From NCBI GenBank assembly GCA_017396055.1, contig JAFQND010000259.1:1-7322 (forward strand): DNA of 7,322 bases, read 5' to 3'. A program made the position numbers and the translations under genes. Shown piece after piece: positions 5,708 to 7,322 of this stretch. The notes beneath the pieces are model-generated. The model had not been told where the DNA came from. It saw only the letters and a program-made list of their open reading frames with translations, and made no database searches. Position 1 is the stretch's first letter. Every line of letters begins with the position of its first letter. The stretch comes from Oscillospiraceae bacterium (GTDB taxonomy: Bacteria; Bacillota; Clostridia; Oscillospirales; Ruminococcaceae).

Positions 5708-5779
5708 TCATACCGTTTGCTCAGATTTTGCTAAAAGTTTAAGCTCGTCGCAAAGCTCATCAGCATCGATAGGTCTCAT
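5708..5779 (-). pseudogene. 'MRPIDADEL' N-terminal fragment (23 codons), likely broken from the next frame
   Basis: The ATG at 5777-5779 overlaps the TGA of the preceding gene (ATGA). It reads MRPIDADELCDELKLLAK and then a short out-of-frame-looking end SEQTV before TGA. 'M(R/K)(P/L)IDAD.L' is a very common beginning for small Firmicutes phage proteins of about 80-120 residues, so 23 residues is too short. From this start to the stop of the following frame is 274 bases, one more than a multiple of three, which fits a single inserted base in a homopolymer. It may be a real inactivating mutation, a sequencing error, or, less likely, a programmed shift. The ribosome site is weak. Confidence 0.5.
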
Positions 5780-6033
5780 ACATCATCCCATTCCTTTCTT
5801 GCTTCGATCCTGTCCACATACTCTGCCAAGGCTACGATCACGGCGGACATTCTATCAACTTTTTCATTGTGTCTCCATGCGATTTTACTAAGCCTTTCAT
5901 CTTCTCTGGCTTTTTGCTCATCCAACAGACAAATGGCTCGACTCGCCATATCTTCTCGGCGGTCTTTGTCTTCCTCTTCCACAATTTTTTTGATATACTC
6001 TTCAACGGTTGCTTCTCTCATAATTTCGCTCAT
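5776..6033 (-). CDS. Charged helical hypothetical protein (85 aa)
   Basis: No family recognised. Almost the whole chain is a Glu/Lys/Arg/Asp-rich helix (VEEYIKKIVEEEDKDRREDM ... EQKAREDERLSKIAWRHNEK), followed by a more hydrophobic helix MSAVIVALAEYVDRIEARK. This suggests a small helical-bundle or coiled-coil protein. There is one cysteine and no membrane span. The start at 6031-6033 has GGAGG seven bases upstream inside the 17-base sequence that also precedes the 61-aa gene. It begins three bases after the stop of that gene and ends in an ATGA overlap with the next frame, so it is part of the same operon. Confidence 0.65.
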   Translation of the reverse strand: MSEIMREATVEEYIKKIVEEEDKDRREDMASRAICLLDEQKAREDERLSKIAWRHNEKVDRMSAVIVALAEYVDRIEARKEWDDV

Positions 6034-6046
6034 CTCTCATTCCTCC
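6030..6046 (-). repeat. 17-base junction repeat, copy 1 (ribosome site plus stop/start)
   Basis: GGAGGAATGAGAGATGA on the minus strand contains the last Glu-Glu codons and TGA of one gene, the ribosome site and the ATG of the next. The identical 17 bases occur again at 6219-6235, so the 61-aa cysteine gene is flanked by direct copies. Confidence 0.8.
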
Positions 6047-6222
6047 TTCAGCGGACAATCCGCAGGCCTGATGTATTTCAACTTACCGTTGTGCTTGATT
6101 TTACGATAAAGCATCCCGGTTATGGTGCAATACCGTGCATTGTCTGCTTCATGATATACAGAAAAGACGCACCGCGCACAGGATTCAGGCATGATTTTCA
6201 GCTTCGTCTTGACCCAGATCAT
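6037..6222 (-). CDS. Small four-cysteine phage protein (61 aa)
   Basis: A short protein with cysteines at 15, 18, 32 and 56 in the arrangement P-x2-C-x2-C-x13-C ... RPADCPL. This resembles the widespread small Firmicutes prophage proteins of the 'P..C..CPF ... C...G ... RP.WCPL' type, recognised from memory. The four cysteines could form one structural zinc site; no enzymatic motif is visible. The start at 6220-6222 has GGAGG seven bases upstream and begins three bases after the previous stop. The gene is bracketed by identical 17-base junctions (6030-6046 and 6219-6235), which would allow it to be gained or lost as a unit. Biological role unknown. Confidence 0.7.
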   Translation of the reverse strand: MIWVKTKLKIMPESCARCVFSVYHEADNARYCTITGMLYRKIKHNGKLKYIRPADCPLKEE

Positions 6223-6235
6223 CTCTCATTCCTCC
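6219..6235 (-). repeat. 17-base junction repeat, copy 2
   Basis: Identical to the sequence at 6030-6046, and again made of the end of the upstream gene (Glu-Glu-stop), the GGAGG ribosome site and the ATG of the next gene. Flanking bases differ on both sides, so the match ends precisely at the functional junction. Confidence 0.8.
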
Positions 6236-6570
6236 ACTGGCAGGGTCCAGCAATCGCTCGAGCCCCAGTGATCACAGCCTTTGCACGTCTCCCGGCCACA
6301 ATATCCGAATGGACGAGGCAGAAAACGCGGAGTCCCGCTGCTTCCCAGACTGGCGTTTGGGAACTTCTCCAAAAAGTCCTGCAGCCGAGTTCTCTGGGGA
6401 TGTTCCTTGGCCCACGCTTCGACGATGGCCACAGTTTCTTCCGGGTTATTGACCCTGAACTGTCGGCACGAACTGGGAAAAGGCGCTCTTGCTCTAATTG
6501 GGCAATCCCGGCAATCGGAAAAGGATCTGCACATCCGGTCATATTCTACGATATATCTTACGGCATCCAT
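6226..6570 (-). CDS. Cysteine-rich prophage protein (114 aa), two Cys4 clusters
   Basis: The N-terminal cluster has cysteines at 14, 20, 23 and 35 (RMCRSFSDCRDCPI). A middle helical segment (NPEETVAIVEAWAKEHPQRTRLQDFLEKFPNASL) follows. The C-terminal cluster has cysteines at 91, 96, 99 and 107 (GYCGRETCKGCDHW). The 'WAKEHP.kTRl.dFLekFPNa' section is typical of small hypothetical proteins in Firmicutes prophages, usually annotated without function. Two zinc-ribbon-like sites are likely, which suggests nucleic-acid or protein binding, but no role is established. The start has AGGAGG seven bases upstream and lies just after the 34-codon mini-ORF. Confidence 0.78.
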   Translation of the reverse strand: MDAVRYIVEYDRMCRSFSDCRDCPIRARAPFPSSCRQFRVNNPEETVAIVEAWAKEHPQRTRLQDFLEKFPNASLGSSGTPRFLPRPFGYCGRETCKGCDHWGSSDCWTLPVEE

Positions 6571-6571
6571 G

Positions 6572-6676
6572 TCATGTCCTCCTGTTCCATCTTGCCTTCA
6601 ACTTGATCTGATGCTCCAAAGCTTCTCTGACATACCGCTGCAGCTCCGGTGATAGATCTCTCACCCTCGCTTTCAT
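6572..6676 (-). CDS. Mini-ORF of 34 codons, basic helical peptide
   Basis: ATG at 6674-6676 overlaps the stop of the 121-aa gene in an ATGA and has AGAGG seven bases upstream. The peptide starts MKARVRDLSPELQRYVREAL, continues as a basic helix and ends WNRRT. It fills precisely the gap between two genes, and its last codons hold the AGGAGG of the next gene. Net charge is positive. The tight junctions at both ends argue that it is translated, or at least serves translational coupling. No family recognised. Confidence 0.5.
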   Translation of the reverse strand: MKARVRDLSPELQRYVREALEHQIKLKARWNRRT

Positions 6677-7038
6677 ACTTCTTCCTCTCCCACAGCTTCC
6701 GTTCTGATCTCTATCTCCATACCGGTCTCTTGTGCGATAGCCCTGATGATTTCTTCAGACGCCATCGCACAGATTGAACAGATATTTTTCTTCAACACCT
6801 GTTCTGCTTCCCTGCCTGCGGTCTCCCCGATCAGATTCATCAGCACTGGATCCAGATAGATCCGTGTCGTCATTCCCTGCCTGCTATCCTGAAGCCATAT
6901 CATCACCATGTGCTTTCTGGCTCCGGCCTCAAAAGCCTTCAAAAGCTGCTTTGACCGCGCTCTTTCCCATCTGGCCATATTAGCCTCGACTTCCCTTTCA
7001 GCTCTACCCAACAGATCGCCCATGTTATCATTCATCAT
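6673..7038 (-). CDS. Hypothetical helical phage protein (121 aa)
   Basis: Not recognised. The N-terminal 45 residues form a charged helix (DLLGRAEREVEANMARWERARSKQLLKAFEAGARK). A strand-like stretch HMVMIWLQDSRQGMTTRIYL comes next, then helices with two cysteines (NICSICAMASEEIIRAIAQETG) and an acidic C-terminus. There are no membrane spans and no catalytic motif. The start at 7036-7038 is preferred over the next ATG because GGAGG is nine bases upstream. It overlaps the preceding DNA-binding gene by 11 bases, and its own stop overlaps the mini-ORF start. Confidence 0.65.
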   Translation of the reverse strand: MMNDNMGDLLGRAEREVEANMARWERARSKQLLKAFEAGARKHMVMIWLQDSRQGMTTRIYLDPVLMNLIGETAGREAEQVLKKNICSICAMASEEIIRAIAQETGMEIEIRTEAVGEEEV

Positions 7039-7322
7039 TTCCGTCGTCCTCCGTTTCCATCGTCCGTACCTCTTCCTCTGTCATTCCCGAAAGTTGCATG
7101 ATCGTCTTTACCATCACACCGCTCAGCTTTCTCCGGCCGTCCAACTGATCGCGCACGGTACTCTTCGCATATCCGGCATTCATGGCGATGTCCTCCAGCG
7201 ATATTCCCGCTTCTCTCATCCACCTTTTCACATTACCGTACACGCCGCTTCCCCGCCGGCTTCTGCTGGCAAATATTCTGCCGCGCACTGCTTGATAAAC
7301 GGCTCCGACCGATACGCCAAGC
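7028..7322 (-). CDS. DNA-binding protein with two HTH-like segments, N-terminus cut off by the window edge
   Basis: The frame is open to the right edge, leaving 97 residues and the stop. The visible N-terminal part LGVSVGAVYQAVRGR looks like the turn and recognition helix of an XRE/lambda-repressor-like HTH. After a basic stretch, a second HTH-like segment SLEDIAMNAGYAKSTVRDQL is followed by DGRRKLSGVMVKTIMQLSGM and an acidic tail. A GTG at 7286-7288 could be called as a start, but it has no ribosome site and would cut the first HTH, so the true start is outside the window. Probably a phage transcriptional regulator. It is the first visible gene of the collinear cluster. Confidence 0.65.
   Translation of the reverse strand, partial: LGVSVGAVYQAVRGRIFASRSRRGSGVYGNVKRWMREAGISLEDIAMNAGYAKSTVRDQLDGRRKLSGVMVKTIMQLSGMTEEEVRTMETEDDGNDE

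Noticed and set aside
7028..7288. GTG at 7286-7288 as the true start of the rightmost gene
   Set aside because: No ribosome site precedes it, the frame stays open to the window edge, and the upstream residues complete an HTH motif.
1..7322. tRNA genes, CRISPR arrays, insertion sequences, attachment sites
   Set aside because: I looked through the sequence and saw no cloverleaf-like segment, no regularly spaced repeats, no transposase and no integrase or att-like repeat.

Overview
This window looks like part of a tailed-phage genome or prophage from a Gram-positive host, most likely a Clostridia/Lachnospiraceae-type gut bacterium. The reasons are strong GGAGG ribosome sites before nearly every gene, the style of the terminase and portal proteins, and several small cysteine-rich proteins typical of Firmicutes prophages. 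The host assignment is inference. Every gene is on the minus strand and is read from the right edge to the left edge. Genes are packed tightly, with many ATGA stop/start overlaps, and there are no RNA genes, insertion sequences or CRISPR arrays.

Right part (about 5084-7322): a run of small genes. It begins with a DNA-binding protein cut by the window edge and continues with a 121-aa helical protein, a 34-aa mini-ORF, two cysteine-rich proteins, a charged helical protein, a probably frameshifted 'MRPIDADEL' gene, a two-span membrane protein and a 67-aa unknown.

Middle part (3505-5100): the most unusual block. Two paralogous genes are built from a 48-residue helix-turn-helix (HTH) module, two copies in the first and three in the second. 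All five copies align without gaps and share a W-x-x-W-x-x-E signature. A 10-cysteine protein gene sits between them. A good sigma-A-type promoter (TTGACC, 18 bp, GATAAT) overlaps the stop codon of the second HTH gene and points at the terminase genes. The HTH proteins are therefore candidates for regulators of the late operon or for recognition of the packaging site; this is inference.

Left part (1-3376): the start of the late (packaging/head) operon, with small terminase, large terminase (ATPase plus nuclease), two accessory genes, then the portal protein running off the left edge. The first accessory gene encodes a DUF2829/Tad2-like domain, the family that includes the Thoeris anti-defense protein Tad2, here with an added N-terminal leucine-zipper-like coiled coil. 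The second encodes a long coiled-coil protein of unknown function. A likely anti-defense gene placed between terminase and portal, in the late operon, is the second notable feature of the window.
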